A stretch of DNA of 64,000 nucleotides from Candidatus Woesearchaeota archaeon (GCA_018661705.1 JABJHR010000014.1:62001-126000); one strand, 5' to 3'. Positions 1 through 9,415 are shown, counted from the first letter of the stretch. Notes: generated from the letters alone by a model not told the origin. Made by a program: numbers and translations.

Positions 1-768
1 GCACATAAAATTTTAAGTTTCTGTTTCCACTTATTAAAAAATCTAGGAATAATCATTTCTCCAATCATGCCAAAGTTTGCAGAAAAGTTACATAAACAAC
101 TTAATCTTAAAGATTTAAGTTGGGATGACATTCATTTTGATATGAAAACTCATAAAATTAACAAAGGAGAGATCTTAGTTAAGAAAATAGAAGACGAAGT
201 TAAGAAAATGATTCAGGAAAATGCCCCTCAAGATGCAGAATCCAAGAATAAAAAAGAAAAATCAGAAAACAATACTGATTCTGAGTTTATATTAGATTTA
301 AGAGTAGCTAAAATTGAATCAGTAGAGGATCATCCAGATGCAGACAGATTATATGTTGTAAAAATACATTTAGGGAAAGAAAAGAGACAATTAGTTGCAG
401 GATTAAAGAAATATTATTCAAAAGAAGACTTAACAGGTAAAAAAGTTGTTGTTGTTACTAATTTAGAACCTGTAAGACTTAAAGGAGTGAAAAGTGAAGG
501 TATGATGCTAGCTGCTGAGAAAAAGAAAGATGTTGTAGTGTTAGAAGCAGATGAATCTAAAATTGGAGATCAAGTTTATGTAGAAGGTATTAGTTTACCT
601 AAGAAATTCTCAACAATTACATTTGATGACTTCTTGAAGTATAAAATGAAAGTAAAGTATAGAAAAGTATTTTTAGTTGGAAATGAAGAAGCTGACAAAG
701 TTAAGTTCTTAAAAACTAAACATGAAGAAATTAAAGCAAATATTAATGATAATGCTAAAGTTTGTTAG
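1..768 (+). CDS. metG: Methionyl-tRNA synthetase, C-terminal part (anticodon-binding end plus EMAP/Trbp-like tRNA-binding domain); truncated by window edge
   Basis: Frame is open upstream of the listed ATG at 67 to base 1 (AHKILSFCFHLLKNLGIIISPIMPKFAEKLHKQL). FILDLRVAKIESVEDHPDADRLYVVKIHLG...LEPVRLKGVKSEGMMLAA is the MetRS/Trbp111-type tRNA-binding domain. Confidence 0.88.
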   Translation, partial: AHKILSFCFHLLKNLGIIISPIMPKFAEKLHKQLNLKDLSWDDIHFDMKTHKINKGEILVKKIEDEVKKMIQENAPQDAESKNKKEKSENNTDSEFILDLRVAKIESVEDHPDADRLYVVKIHLGKEKRQLVAGLKKYYSKEDLTGKKVVVVTNLEPVRLKGVKSEGMMLAAEKKKDVVVLEADESKIGDQVYVEGISLPKKFSTITFDDFLKYKMKVKYRKVFLVGNEEADKVKFLKTKHEEIKANINDNAKVC

Positions 769-1653
769 TTACTTTTTCTCAGATGAAGGTTTATTCATAA
801 ACTTAACTCCCAACAGCCCTGCAACCCCAATTAATATCAAAAACACACCAATCAAAAATACAACTAAGGGATAGATTTGTTTTATCATTATTGGTAGCAT
901 CATAAAGAATACTTTGCCCATATCTAAATCTGGACTACCTGAGGGCATGGAACCATCTTCACTAGGTAAAGCTTGGGACATTGTTTCCATTAAAGGAGTT
1001 GTATTAATTGGACTTATAGTTGTCCAAATTAAAAGAATTAAAAATGGAATTACTAACCAAATTCCAGTTCTTAAAAACATCTTTGCTACGTATCTTAAAT
1101 ATTCTTTTGGTTCATGCATAAAAAACAAGAACAATACTCCAAACAAGATTAAAACTAAGATTGGCAAAGAAATCTTAAATGGTTTCCAAATATTTTTTAT
1201 TTTAGTATAAATTGCAGTAATTGGTGAATCTGCTAAAGGTGAATTTTTATCTTCTAATAGTTTGTCTGTTTCTGGCATACCGCCACTCATAATGTCCATG
1301 AAACTTATGAAGAATTCTCTTTTAGGAATACTTGGATCATTAAAGTTATTGCAAACTTTAACAAGCATCATTGTTTGTTCACTTTCTTCTCCCCTTGATC
1401 CACTTTGTTTTAGTAATTCTTCTAAACTTACATCCAAAGAATCAGCTTGTGTTTGCATATCAGTTATTTTATCACAATAAAAAGAAATTTTATTATTCAA
1501 ATTTTCTTGGGCATCTTTATCGGCATATCCATAGATATCACCAAATGCTTCCTTAATATCAATGTTTGTAAAAGTTCCAAAAATTAGTGTAAATATACAT
1601 ATAGAAAGTAAGATTGAAATAATCCAAATACCTAGTTTCTTAAGGAATGCCAT
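769..1653 (-). CDS. Hypothetical membrane protein (multiple TM segments)
   Basis: Long ORF, N-terminal signal/TM, three further hydrophobic stretches; no recognised family. Confidence 0.7.
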   Translation of the reverse strand: MAFLKKLGIWIISILLSICIFTLIFGTFTNIDIKEAFGDIYGYADKDAQENLNNKISFYCDKITDMQTQADSLDVSLEELLKQSGSRGEESEQTMMLVKVCNNFNDPSIPKREFFISFMDIMSGGMPETDKLLEDKNSPLADSPITAIYTKIKNIWKPFKISLPILVLILFGVLFLFFMHEPKEYLRYVAKMFLRTGIWLVIPFLILLIWTTISPINTTPLMETMSQALPSEDGSMPSGSPDLDMGKVFFMMLPIMIKQIYPLVVFLIGVFLILIGVAGLLGVKFMNKPSSEKK

Positions 1654-1719
1654 ATTAAGTGTAATAAGGCCCTATTATATAAAAAGGTTTTTAAATCCAG
1701 ATGCATTCCTTACCTTATC

Positions 1720-2448
1720 GTGACAACTGAAGCAGAGGATACACCAAATAATGGTAAGAAAGGTAAGAGAATAGAAGATCTTGTAAATTGGGGAAGAACA
1801 CAAATGATGGAAATTCGTGTTTTTAATCCAAATGATGATCCTGAAATAAGAAGCGATATACAAGGATTAGTTAATGATGGAAAATACCTTGGAAAATATC
1901 ATTTTATTGGAAGAGACAGAAGAATTAATAAAGGGATTTATTTGGGAGCACATCCAAGGGAAGCAATTTTAGTATTAAATAATGCAGAGCTCATAGTAAA
2001 AGCTTACGAAGAAGTTAAAAAAGAAATTTCTAGTAAAATTGGTGCGTATAATTATAGAGGATTAATACCATCCGCGATTTTTAATACTGTTAAATCTAAA
2101 TTAAGATATGACGAAATTGCAACAAAACAATTTGTAGAAGGATTTGTAACAGAAGATAAAAAAGAACCAGTGATTCCACTTGACCAATTTATTAATGAAG
2201 GATATGGGGTTTGCAGGCATATGGGATTATTTTGTGCAGTATTATTTGAAAAATTTATTGATGAAGGAATTCTAGTAGGAGACGTAAGTGTTGATAGAAA
2301 TAGTATTGGAATAATGGCACACGCATGGTGCAGGTATAAATCACTATCTAAAGAAGCAGTTATATTAGATGTTGCACAGAAATATATTGGACCTGCGTCT
2401 GCACATAATGCAAATTGGTTCTATGAAAGACCAGAAGATAGAAGATAA
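1720..2448 (+). CDS. Transglutaminase-like cysteine protease-fold protein
   Basis: GYGVCRHMGLFCAVLFEKF...MAHAWCRYK...VILDVAQ fits a transglutaminase-like Cys-His-Asp arrangement; GTG start. Confidence 0.6.
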   Translation: MTTEAEDTPNNGKKGKRIEDLVNWGRTQMMEIRVFNPNDDPEIRSDIQGLVNDGKYLGKYHFIGRDRRINKGIYLGAHPREAILVLNNAELIVKAYEEVKKEISSKIGAYNYRGLIPSAIFNTVKSKLRYDEIATKQFVEGFVTEDKKEPVIPLDQFINEGYGVCRHMGLFCAVLFEKFIDEGILVGDVSVDRNSIGIMAHAWCRYKSLSKEAVILDVAQKYIGPASAHNANWFYERPEDRR

Positions 2449-2521
2449 GTTTTGATTTCTTTAAGAATATTCTAGAAAAGATTAAAAAAGTTAATGAACT
2501 ATATCTGCTTTAGACCCAAAG

Positions 2522-2612
2522 CAAAAAACAACAACCCTGGCACAGACGGACATTTTACTTTGTAAAATATCCTACTCGGTTTCACCTCGCCTGGCCAATG
2601 TTGTTTTTTGTA
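2522..2612 (+). repeat. Family A structured repeat, copy A1
   Basis: AAAAAACAACAAC..TGGCACAGACGGAC[hairpin]ATCCTACTC-GGT-TTC-ACC-TCGCCTGGCC..TTGTTTTTTGTAT. Confidence 0.85.
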
Positions 2613-2628
2613 TAAGATAAATAAATTG

Positions 2629-2672
2629 AAAAACTCTACAACATTAGGGCGAAGCCAATGTCGCTCACGAAA
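2629..2672 (+). repeat. Half-unit H (right half of family B) following A1
   Basis: ACTCTACAACATTAGGGCGAAGCCAATGTCGCTCACGAAA matches the right half of B1/B2. Confidence 0.7.
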
Positions 2673-2726
2673 GATTTTAAAAAACAATAATTCTTTAATT
2701 CTCAAAAAATTAAGAAAAAATAAAAA

Positions 2727-3128
2727 CTACTTCTTTTTAGGAGCTTTCATCTTTTTGGTGATTCCTAGTTTCTTTCCGCAATGTTCGCATTCAAAAACAT
2801 AGGCTTTAACACCTTCAAAAGATTTTAGCTTGTAAAGAGTTATTGCTTCCCCTTCTTTTTTACAATGAGGGCATGTATAAGCAATTTCCATTTGACAAGT
2901 TTCTTCAAACTCTTCTTTTGGAACTGTATGTTGACATTCTGGACAAACATATTCTTTTGCTCTGATCTTTGCCTTTCCTGTTTTCTCATTAACAGGCTTG
3001 CCCATTTTTGCTTTGTGACATTCAAGACATTCTGGCCTGTAAACCCAAGCCATTGCTTTGCCTTCTCCCATTGCTCTCCTACTAAAATAAAATAAATCAT
3101 CCATATCTTCCGGTATTGTTAATCCCAT
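2727..3128 (-). CDS. Zinc-ribbon protein with several CxxC pairs
   Basis: CLECHKAK, CPECQH, CPHCKKEG, CEHCGKK motifs. Confidence 0.65.
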   Translation of the reverse strand: MGLTIPEDMDDLFYFSRRAMGEGKAMAWVYRPECLECHKAKMGKPVNEKTGKAKIRAKEYVCPECQHTVPKEEFEETCQMEIAYTCPHCKKEGEAITLYKLKSFEGVKAYVFECEHCGKKLGITKKMKAPKKK

Positions 3129-3223
3129 TGTTTCACCCCTGATGAAAGTAGGAGGTAATTAGTCTGAAGTAAGAAGTTCAATTGTTACTTCTTACTTCTT
3201 GTTTCCTACTTCTTCCTTTATTA

Positions 3224-3808
3224 TTATTTTTTCTTTCCTTTCTTCTTTGCTACTTTCTTTTTCACTGCTTTTTTCTTTACAGCTTTCTTTTTCACTGTTT
3301 TCTTTGCTACTTTCTTCTTTGCAACCTTCTTTTTCACTACTTTCTTTGCTGTTTTCTTTTTAGTTACTTTCTTCTTTACTGCTTTTTTTATAGGAGCTAC
3401 TGCACTTATTTTGTAACAAGACTTACAGTTTCCTAATTTATGCCCAACCATAGTTGAGAACACAATTACAACTAAAAAACCAATCCATAAAAAAAGACTA
3501 TTCAAGATCTCACTGAAGAAAAACATATATCCTTCAATAAAGAGCGTAATTATAAACTCTAAAACTAACCATATGACAACAAAATAAGCACCCAAAAAAA
3601 AACCTTCCTTTGTTGAAGGGAAAGTCTTCTTAAAATACAGGTTTGACAAAAATAGAGTAACTAATCCAATTAAAAATAAAGGAACCATACTAACAACAAA
3701 AAAATTGTTATTTATCCCTGGAATACTCATTAAAATAAATTTAATAATTATGATCACGGCCCATAATAGAACACCTAACAATGTTGCCCCTTTCCAATTT
3801 TTACACAT
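3224..3808 (-). CDS. Membrane protein with long Lys/Ala/Val-rich histone-H1-like C-terminal tail
   Basis: Several TM segments then KKAVKKKVTKKKTAKKVVKKKVAKKKVAKKTVKKKAVKKKAVKKKVAKKKGKKK. Confidence 0.7.
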   Translation of the reverse strand: MCKNWKGATLLGVLLWAVIIIIKFILMSIPGINNNFFVVSMVPLFLIGLVTLFLSNLYFKKTFPSTKEGFFLGAYFVVIWLVLEFIITLFIEGYMFFFSEILNSLFLWIGFLVVIVFSTMVGHKLGNCKSCYKISAVAPIKKAVKKKVTKKKTAKKVVKKKVAKKKVAKKTVKKKAVKKKAVKKKVAKKKGKKK

Positions 3809-3818
3809 ATTCCCACCC

Positions 3819-4028
3819 CTAATTTTTAAAAATATTTCTAAAGTATTTATTTATACTTGATTTTGACAAGTACAAACCAAAAAGAAGATAAAACCAACCA
3901 AGAACATAATAGATCCCAGCTAATGCTTGATGTAAGGAAAGAGATATAACACTAACTACAGTAATGATATAACTAAATATTACCATTTTCTTTCCTAAAT
4001 TTGAATATTCGTATTGTTTCATGTACAC
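3819..4028 (-). CDS. Small membrane protein
   Basis: 69 aa ORF with two hydrophobic segments. Confidence 0.45.
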   Translation of the reverse strand: MYMKQYEYSNLGKKMVIFSYIITVVSVISLSLHQALAGIYYVLGWFYLLFGLYLSKSSINKYFRNIFKN

Positions 4029-4131
4029 TTAAAGTATTTATAGATATATTTAAGCCTTTCTATTTTAATATATAGATATATTACTTATCTAACCAAAAAA
4101 CTTTATAAACTCTAAAATAAATAAAATCAAT

Positions 4132-4398
4132 ATGTTATTAACAGCAGCATTATTTGGATTTATAGGAGGGTGGGCAAGAGCCTGCGTTGGTTATATGAAA
4201 TATAGTTATAAAAATAAAAAATCAAAATTCAAGCCTAGTGCATTTTTGTTAACATTCCTTGCTTCTGGAGTTATTGGATTATTTGCAGGGTTACTTGTTT
4301 CAACAAACTTTGCATTAGCATTATTAGCAGGTTATGCTGGAACAGATTTAATTGAAAATATTTACAAGATTAAAAAGAAAACAAAGGTGATAGTATAA
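4132..4398 (+). CDS. Small membrane protein
   Basis: 88 aa ORF with TM segments, overlaps next ORF by ATG/TAATG coupling. Confidence 0.6.
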   Translation: MLLTAALFGFIGGWARACVGYMKYSYKNKKSKFKPSAFLLTFLASGVIGLFAGLLVSTNFALALLAGYAGTDLIENIYKIKKKTKVIV

Positions 4399-4604
4399 TG
4401 GTACAAGCAAAAGTAGTAGGAGGCGGTTTTGGAAATCATTTTGGAAGACGAATTAGTGGGATTGGTTTTGGATTAGTATTATTGATAATAGGAGTATTAT
4501 TTTTATTAAGAGATTTAGGATACATTACAACTAAAATAAGTTTTTGGACATATTTTTTCCTAGTAATTGGTGCATGGTGGGTATTGGGAAGATTGTTTAG
4601 ATAA
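4398..4604 (+). CDS. Small membrane protein
   Basis: 68 aa ORF, translationally coupled to previous gene. Confidence 0.6.
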   Translation: MVQAKVVGGGFGNHFGRRISGIGFGLVLLIIGVLFLLRDLGYITTKISFWTYFFLVIGAWWVLGRLFR

Positions 4605-4627
4605 GAAATTTGAATATGATGTATGAT

Positions 4628-4710
4628 CAAAAAACAACAACATAGGCACAGACGGACTTTTTCCAAAAGTCCTACTCGTCTTCGACTCGCCTGGCCTTAT
4701 TGTTTTTTGT
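4628..4710 (+). repeat. Family A structured repeat, copy A2
   Basis: AAAAAACAACAACATAGGCACAGAC-GGACTTTTtccAAAAGTCC-TACTC-GTC-TTC-GAC-TCGCCTGGCCTTATTGTTTTTTGTAT. Confidence 0.85.
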
Positions 4711-4727
4711 ATTAAAAAATTAATAAC

Positions 4728-4770
4728 AACGCTCTTAAACAATTGCGAATGCTATTTTCTCACTAAGAAT
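4728..4770 (-). repeat. Half-unit H (left half of family B) abutting A2
   Basis: Reverse complement reads TTAGTGAGAAAATAGCATTCGCAATTGTTTAAGAG. Confidence 0.7.
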
Positions 4771-4796
4771 TTCTCTTTTTTACAGACTTAAAGAAA

Positions 4797-5603
4797 TCAT
4801 GTATGTAAATATTGATTAAAAAACGTAGAAACATCATTATAAACTTGTAAATTTTTTCTTCCAGTCATTTCTGGTTTTTCGTCTCCAAAAACTTTTCCAG
4901 TGTAACCAAAATATCTAAATCCTGTTTTATTAAAACAATGGTTGCCCATAAATTGTACAACATTTTTTTCACCAAAAATGTCATTAAATACTTTTATTCG
5001 TTTAGGACTTTTCAATGTTCTATCTTGTTTTGCAATTGCAACCCTTATAGGAAGATCTATACCAGGATTACATTCTAACAAAGTTGGATGTGCTAAAGAA
5101 TGAATTCCAGATGATGCAGTTCCTCCAAAAGTATTAATATACCAACCAACCCATTCAATATCAGAAGCATCTAAAAAAGCACTTGCCATGTATAGAGCAT
5201 TTAATTTATCTTTAAACCCTGTATCTTGTGCAGCATAAGCAGAAATTGTTGCCCCCACTGAAAAACCAAAAAAACCAATTGAGTCATACCTATCAACAAC
5301 AGATTCAAGCACTGCTTTTTGATCCTCAATTGCCTTTAAAACAGAAAATTTTCCTTTTGATCCATGATGATCTTGAGATAGCGCTTGCCTAAACGGATCA
5401 AATTTATCTGTAAATTTATGGGCACGAAGAGAATATAATAAAACATCATGATGATCTGCAAGATGTTTTGCTAATGGGATAAACGCAGCTGCTCTGCCAC
5501 TTTGTCCATGCGCAATAACAACCAATGATTTATGGTTATCAGAAATTAATAAAGCATCTAAATCTATTTCATCATTTTGTATCACTGTAGGAGTATACTG
5601 CAT
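4797..5603 (-). CDS. Alpha/beta hydrolase fold protein
   Basis: VIAHGQSGRAAAFIPLAKHLADH, nucleophile elbow GFSVGA, late His GNHCF. Confidence 0.65.
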   Translation of the reverse strand: MQYTPTVIQNDEIDLDALLISDNHKSLVVIAHGQSGRAAAFIPLAKHLADHHDVLLYSLRAHKFTDKFDPFRQALSQDHHGSKGKFSVLKAIEDQKAVLESVVDRYDSIGFFGFSVGATISAYAAQDTGFKDKLNALYMASAFLDASDIEWVGWYINTFGGTASSGIHSLAHPTLLECNPGIDLPIRVAIAKQDRTLKSPKRIKVFNDIFGEKNVVQFMGNHCFNKTGFRYFGYTGKVFGDEKPEMTGRKNLQVYNDVSTFFNQYLHT

Positions 5604-5674
5604 TTTAAGTAAGAAATAGCTTCGAATATATTAATATTGTTAAACAAAAGGCTAGATACTGCATTATAACCTAA

Positions 5675-6691
5675 TTAATTAGAAAAAGCCCTATAAATCT
5701 TGGGAGAATTAATAACTTCTTTCTCCATAGCTGGATGTCTCTTTAAATATGAAGCTAATCCAATTGAAGGTGTAATCTGTGGTGATGATGCTACTAATTT
5801 ATTATGAGTACTAATAAGATAACAATAGCTTAATAATCTATATGATAATGCCGAAAATATATCTACATTTATTTCTGGATGTGCAGCAATAACTTCCCCA
5901 CCAGTAATAAGACCTTTTGCTTGAGAATAATGATTTAAAAAATCAAATTTAGGAGTATTTTCATAAACATAATCTTTTAAGTACTTTGCTTTTTCCCCCA
6001 TAACCACTTTTGCAACTACCTCAACATGTGGTTGAGATAAAAAATGAAAAATATTTGATTCATCCAAATATTCTTCAAGTTCTTCGCCTAGTTCTTCATC
6101 TCCAGAAACATGCTCCATAAATTCATGAATATTATCTAAGTCATTTAATCCACTTATAATATCTTGAATTTCTTCTGCTTCTGGTTCAAGTGCTTGAAAT
6201 AATTCTGTTGCACAAACTAATGCAGAAGTTTCTGGGTTTGATCCTTTATAATGAAATAAAAAGATTTTTTCTACATCTCCCTTTTCTGTATATTCACCAC
6301 TAATCCCAGCACCATTAGCACTTGAAACAAATTTACTAATGCCTGATAATTCAATTAATTCATCTGAAGACATATCTCCGCCACGATAACCAGTTAATGC
6401 ATCTATAGTCATGCTCATCAAAGAATCACCATCTGTTGGAATAGCTCCCAAAGGAATCATTTTTGAACAATAACGATCAAATCTTTTAAAATAATTAAGA
6501 GCTGATGTAGAAAAATTAATATCTCCACTTTTTGCAAAAGCATTAAGATATATTCTTACTCTTTTAAAAAGAATATCAATACTTGCATCAGTAAAAGTTT
6601 GCATATGAGCATAATCTTCAAATAATTGAAATACCCTTTCCCCTAAGGATTTATGTCCAGATTTCACTAGTCTCTGCAGTTCAAGTTCCAT
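5675..6691 (-). CDS. Hypothetical protein
   Basis: 338 aa ORF, no family recognised. Confidence 0.65.
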   Translation of the reverse strand: MELELQRLVKSGHKSLGERVFQLFEDYAHMQTFTDASIDILFKRVRIYLNAFAKSGDINFSTSALNYFKRFDRYCSKMIPLGAIPTDGDSLMSMTIDALTGYRGGDMSSDELIELSGISKFVSSANGAGISGEYTEKGDVEKIFLFHYKGSNPETSALVCATELFQALEPEAEEIQDIISGLNDLDNIHEFMEHVSGDEELGEELEEYLDESNIFHFLSQPHVEVVAKVVMGEKAKYLKDYVYENTPKFDFLNHYSQAKGLITGGEVIAAHPEINVDIFSALSYRLLSYCYLISTHNKLVASSPQITPSIGLASYLKRHPAMEKEVINSPKIYRAFSN

Positions 6692-6787
6692 TTATCAAAG
6701 AAAATAAGCCTTATTTATTAATATTCTGGCCAAAATAACCATTATCTTTATAAATTAAAAGGGAATTTCTGTGTATTAAACACATAC

Positions 6788-6936
6788 GCCTCCGTGGCTT
6801 AGCGGTACTTTACATAAGCAAAGGCTTGTGCAAAGCACTAGATAGCGCGGCATTGGTATATTTTGGACAAAGTACAAAATGCTTTGTTCCAAATAACAAA
6901 GATGCCGAGGTCCCGAGTTCAATTCTCGGCGGAGGC
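6788..6936 (+). tRNA. tRNA-Thr(GGU) with anticodon-loop intron (about 6859-6901) and an additional D-arm insertion (about 6808-6842)
   Basis: Acceptor GCCTCCG/CGGAGGC, T-arm CCGAG-TTCAATT-CTCGG, anticodon stem CGGCA/TGCCG, loop TTGGTA..A; both inserts can form internal hairpins. Confidence 0.8.
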
Positions 6937-7016
6937 TTTTATTGTCTATTTTCTAAATTTAAATTAGAATAAGTTGTAGTTAACAATCAACTTCAGTTTC
7001 CCATTCATGAATTAAT

Positions 7017-7595
7017 TTATTTTTTCCGTCGTGGAGCTTTTTCAAACTTAACTAAATCTTCTTCTGTTTTAATTCCTTCTTCTTCTTTTGCCATCTCTAA
7101 GAATTTATAGAAAATTTCTGTTGTTGCATTAACATCTGACATTGCACGGTGTGCTTGCTCATTAACAATTTCAAAATGTTCACATATGCAACTTAATTTT
7201 TTACTAGGTAAGTCCGGTAATAATCTATTTGCTAGTTTTCTTGTACACAATCTTTTATTTTCAATACCTACATCTAAATGTTGCCTTGCATTGTGTTCAA
7301 TAAAACCATAATCAAATGATGCATTATGTGCAATTATAGGAGCATTTCCTAAGAATTCAATAAACTCTGGAAGAACTTTATGAATCGGTTCTGCATCTTT
7401 GACCATATCATTAGTTATGCCTGTTAATCTAGTAATAAAAGAAGGAATTCTTTGTTTAGGATTAACTAAAGTTTGGAATTTACCAACTACTTTGTTCTTC
7501 TTTATTTTAACAGCAGCAATTTCTGTTATCCTATGCCTCTTTTTTGACAATCCAGTTGTTTCTAAATCCAAAACAACATACTCACCCATCACCAT
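7017..7595 (-). CDS. DnaQ-like 3'-5' exonuclease (DNA pol III epsilon type)
   Basis: YVVLDLETTGLSKKRHRITEIAAVKI...APIIAHNASFDYGFIEHN...AHRAMSDVNAT: DEDD exonuclease motifs. Confidence 0.88.
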   Translation of the reverse strand: MVMGEYVVLDLETTGLSKKRHRITEIAAVKIKKNKVVGKFQTLVNPKQRIPSFITRLTGITNDMVKDAEPIHKVLPEFIEFLGNAPIIAHNASFDYGFIEHNARQHLDVGIENKRLCTRKLANRLLPDLPSKKLSCICEHFEIVNEQAHRAMSDVNATTEIFYKFLEMAKEEEGIKTEEDLVKFEKAPRRKK

Positions 7596-7705
7596 CTATT
7601 ATTTTTAGTTATGAAGTTGTTTATATTGTTTTTGGTAGTTGAGTTTATATATTAAAAAGTCAAGAAAAGTTTAATGAAAAAATTTTGTCATTAAAAGAAA
7701 AAATT

Positions 7706-7829
7706 ATTAGTGACAGAATAGCATTCGCAATTGTTGAAGAGTATTATAATCTATTTTTTGCATCTAACTTATTAATCAAGGGTGGTTGGGTGGGGGCTCT
7801 TAGTGGGATGGTTGATCTGTTCTCACGAA
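7706..7829 (+). repeat. Composite repeat B3: left half-unit H plus motif C1
   Basis: TTAGTGACAGAATAGCATTCGCAATTGTTGAAGAGTATT...GGGTGGTTGGGTGGGGGCTCTTAGTGGGATGGTTGATCTGTTCTCACGAA. Confidence 0.75.
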
Positions 7830-7899
7830 ATTTTAATGAATAAGATCCACATAAATCAAAACAACAAAGAATATAAACATAAACAAAAGCCAAACACCC

Positions 7900-8322
7900 A
7901 TGATAGAATTTAACCCAGACGGTAGTTTAAAAGTACCTGGACAAGTAGCAGAGAAGAAACAACAAGACACTTCTAAGATGCAAAACACCAGGTGTTTAGA
8001 AATCAGAAGGGAAATAATCAGCTTTACTTCTCCAAAGAAATGCAAATTATTCTTAAAGCTTTCTGAGAGACTTACAGATAATAGATTTGTTGAAAATCTT
8101 TACAAATATTTTCAAAGTGAGTCAGAGGTTCCTACAAAAATCATTAAGATCAATGAAAAAGAGTTTGAAGTAGAGATTGGAACTTGCTTTAGAAGATGTA
8201 GTGATTGTAATTCTTTGATTAACAAATACAAAGATTTCATGGACGGCTGTGTTATAGAACATAAAGGTAGTTGCTCATATCAACCAAATAAGAATTTCTG
8301 TTATGAAGATTACTTTGATTAA
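7900..8322 (+). CDS. Hypothetical Cys-rich protein
   Basis: 140 aa ORF with CFRRCSDC. Confidence 0.55.
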   Translation: MIEFNPDGSLKVPGQVAEKKQQDTSKMQNTRCLEIRREIISFTSPKKCKLFLKLSERLTDNRFVENLYKYFQSESEVPTKIIKINEKEFEVEIGTCFRRCSDCNSLINKYKDFMDGCVIEHKGSCSYQPNKNFCYEDYFD

Positions 8323-8344
8323 AAAAAGAAAGAAAATAAAAAAG

Positions 8345-9082
8345 TTATTCTTCAGCCAATGGCTCTGCTTCGTCCCCATCTACAGGGAATCCTGGAAGAG
8401 AAGGCGGATCCTCAGAATCTTTATTTTTCCTTTCAAATTCACAATTATTGTTAGCCTTCAATGCCACACTATATCCATTGATGTCATCATCAAAAAATAA
8501 CTCACTTACAGATGTAGATTCCCATTCTTGATTTTGTGAATCCCAAACATAAACCTTAGAAATATCGCAATCCCCCATACCTAATTCCTTAGTTGTCCAA
8601 AAATGAGGTGTCACAGTTACTAAATTCCAACCCTTAACAATTTTAAAGTCACGATCAGAATATTGTTCTAATTCTGCAACATTAGCTTTTAAATAAATAA
8701 GATCATCACCTTTAAAATAGAACCAAGAAGGCGTAAAATGAATATATCCTTCCTCATAGTAAGGGAATAAGTTTTGTTTTTCAGGTGGATTTTTTACAAA
8801 AGAAATTTTGAAATATTCCTTTTGTTTGGGAAGATACAAAAATCTATAGGGTCCAAAATTAGAAAAATCCTTCATTACATCAACGTCGTCTTGGTCCATA
8901 ATATCCCAATCATAATCAACAAAATCTAATAGTGGTTCTGGGAGTAAATTCCACCCCGGATGTAATTCAACTTCAAATTTATATTCTTCAGGTATATTCT
9001 GAGGGAAACTATAAACAGACAAAGAAAATAACAATATTAATACAATAAATATAATTAAACTGTTTTTTTTCATTTTTATCAA
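8345..9082 (-). CDS. Secreted/membrane-anchored hypothetical protein
   Basis: N-terminal signal peptide MKKNSLIIFIVLILLFSLSVYSF. Confidence 0.65.
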   Translation of the reverse strand: MIKMKKNSLIIFIVLILLFSLSVYSFPQNIPEEYKFEVELHPGWNLLPEPLLDFVDYDWDIMDQDDVDVMKDFSNFGPYRFLYLPKQKEYFKISFVKNPPEKQNLFPYYEEGYIHFTPSWFYFKGDDLIYLKANVAELEQYSDRDFKIVKGWNLVTVTPHFWTTKELGMGDCDISKVYVWDSQNQEWESTSVSELFFDDDINGYSVALKANNNCEFERKNKDSEDPPSLPGFPVDGDEAEPLAEE

Positions 9083-9333
9083 TCCTCTGGTAACGCTGGT
9101 GGTTGAATATTTTCTAAGGGACCTTTGGTGTTTTCAGATTCTGGTAAAACCTTAGGTAAAGAATCTTCGGATTCCACGTTTACTTCATTTTCAACAGGAA
9201 AAGAAGGCGGTGTTAAAACATCTTCTTTTTCATTTAAATCTATATTTTCATCTTGTTTTTCAACATAAACAACTTTTACACACCCAACAATAACAAAAAG
9301 TAAAATCAGTAATACTAAAATCATTTTTCTCAT
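9079..9333 (-). CDS. Putative lipoprotein
   Basis: Signal with lipobox-like IVGC; overlaps next gene by 4 nt. Confidence 0.6.
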   Translation of the reverse strand: MRKMILVLLILLFVIVGCVKVVYVEKQDENIDLNEKEDVLTPPSFPVENEVNVESEDSLPKVLPESENTKGPLENIQPPALPED

Positions 9334-9415
9334 AAGATCACCTAATTAAGAAATAGAGTTAGTTATATATAAATATTTTGTATTTTGATTAAAAAAAGAA
9401 AAAGAAAAAAACAAA

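Noticed and set aside
914-1556. Plus-strand ORFs opposite the 769-1653 membrane gene
   Set aside because: Shadow ORFs; the minus frame is longer with a signal peptide and TM pattern.
2499-2705. 68-aa minus ORF overlapping family A copy A1 (and 4560-4742, 38962-39264 over A2/A5)
   Set aside because: ORFs run through the structured repeats; the repeat copies differ in length by non-multiples of three, so coding is not conserved.
3182-3436. Plus ORF MLLLTSCFLLLPLLLFFLSFLLCYF...
   Set aside because: Reverse complement of the Lys-rich tail; Leu/Phe/Cys-rich artefact.
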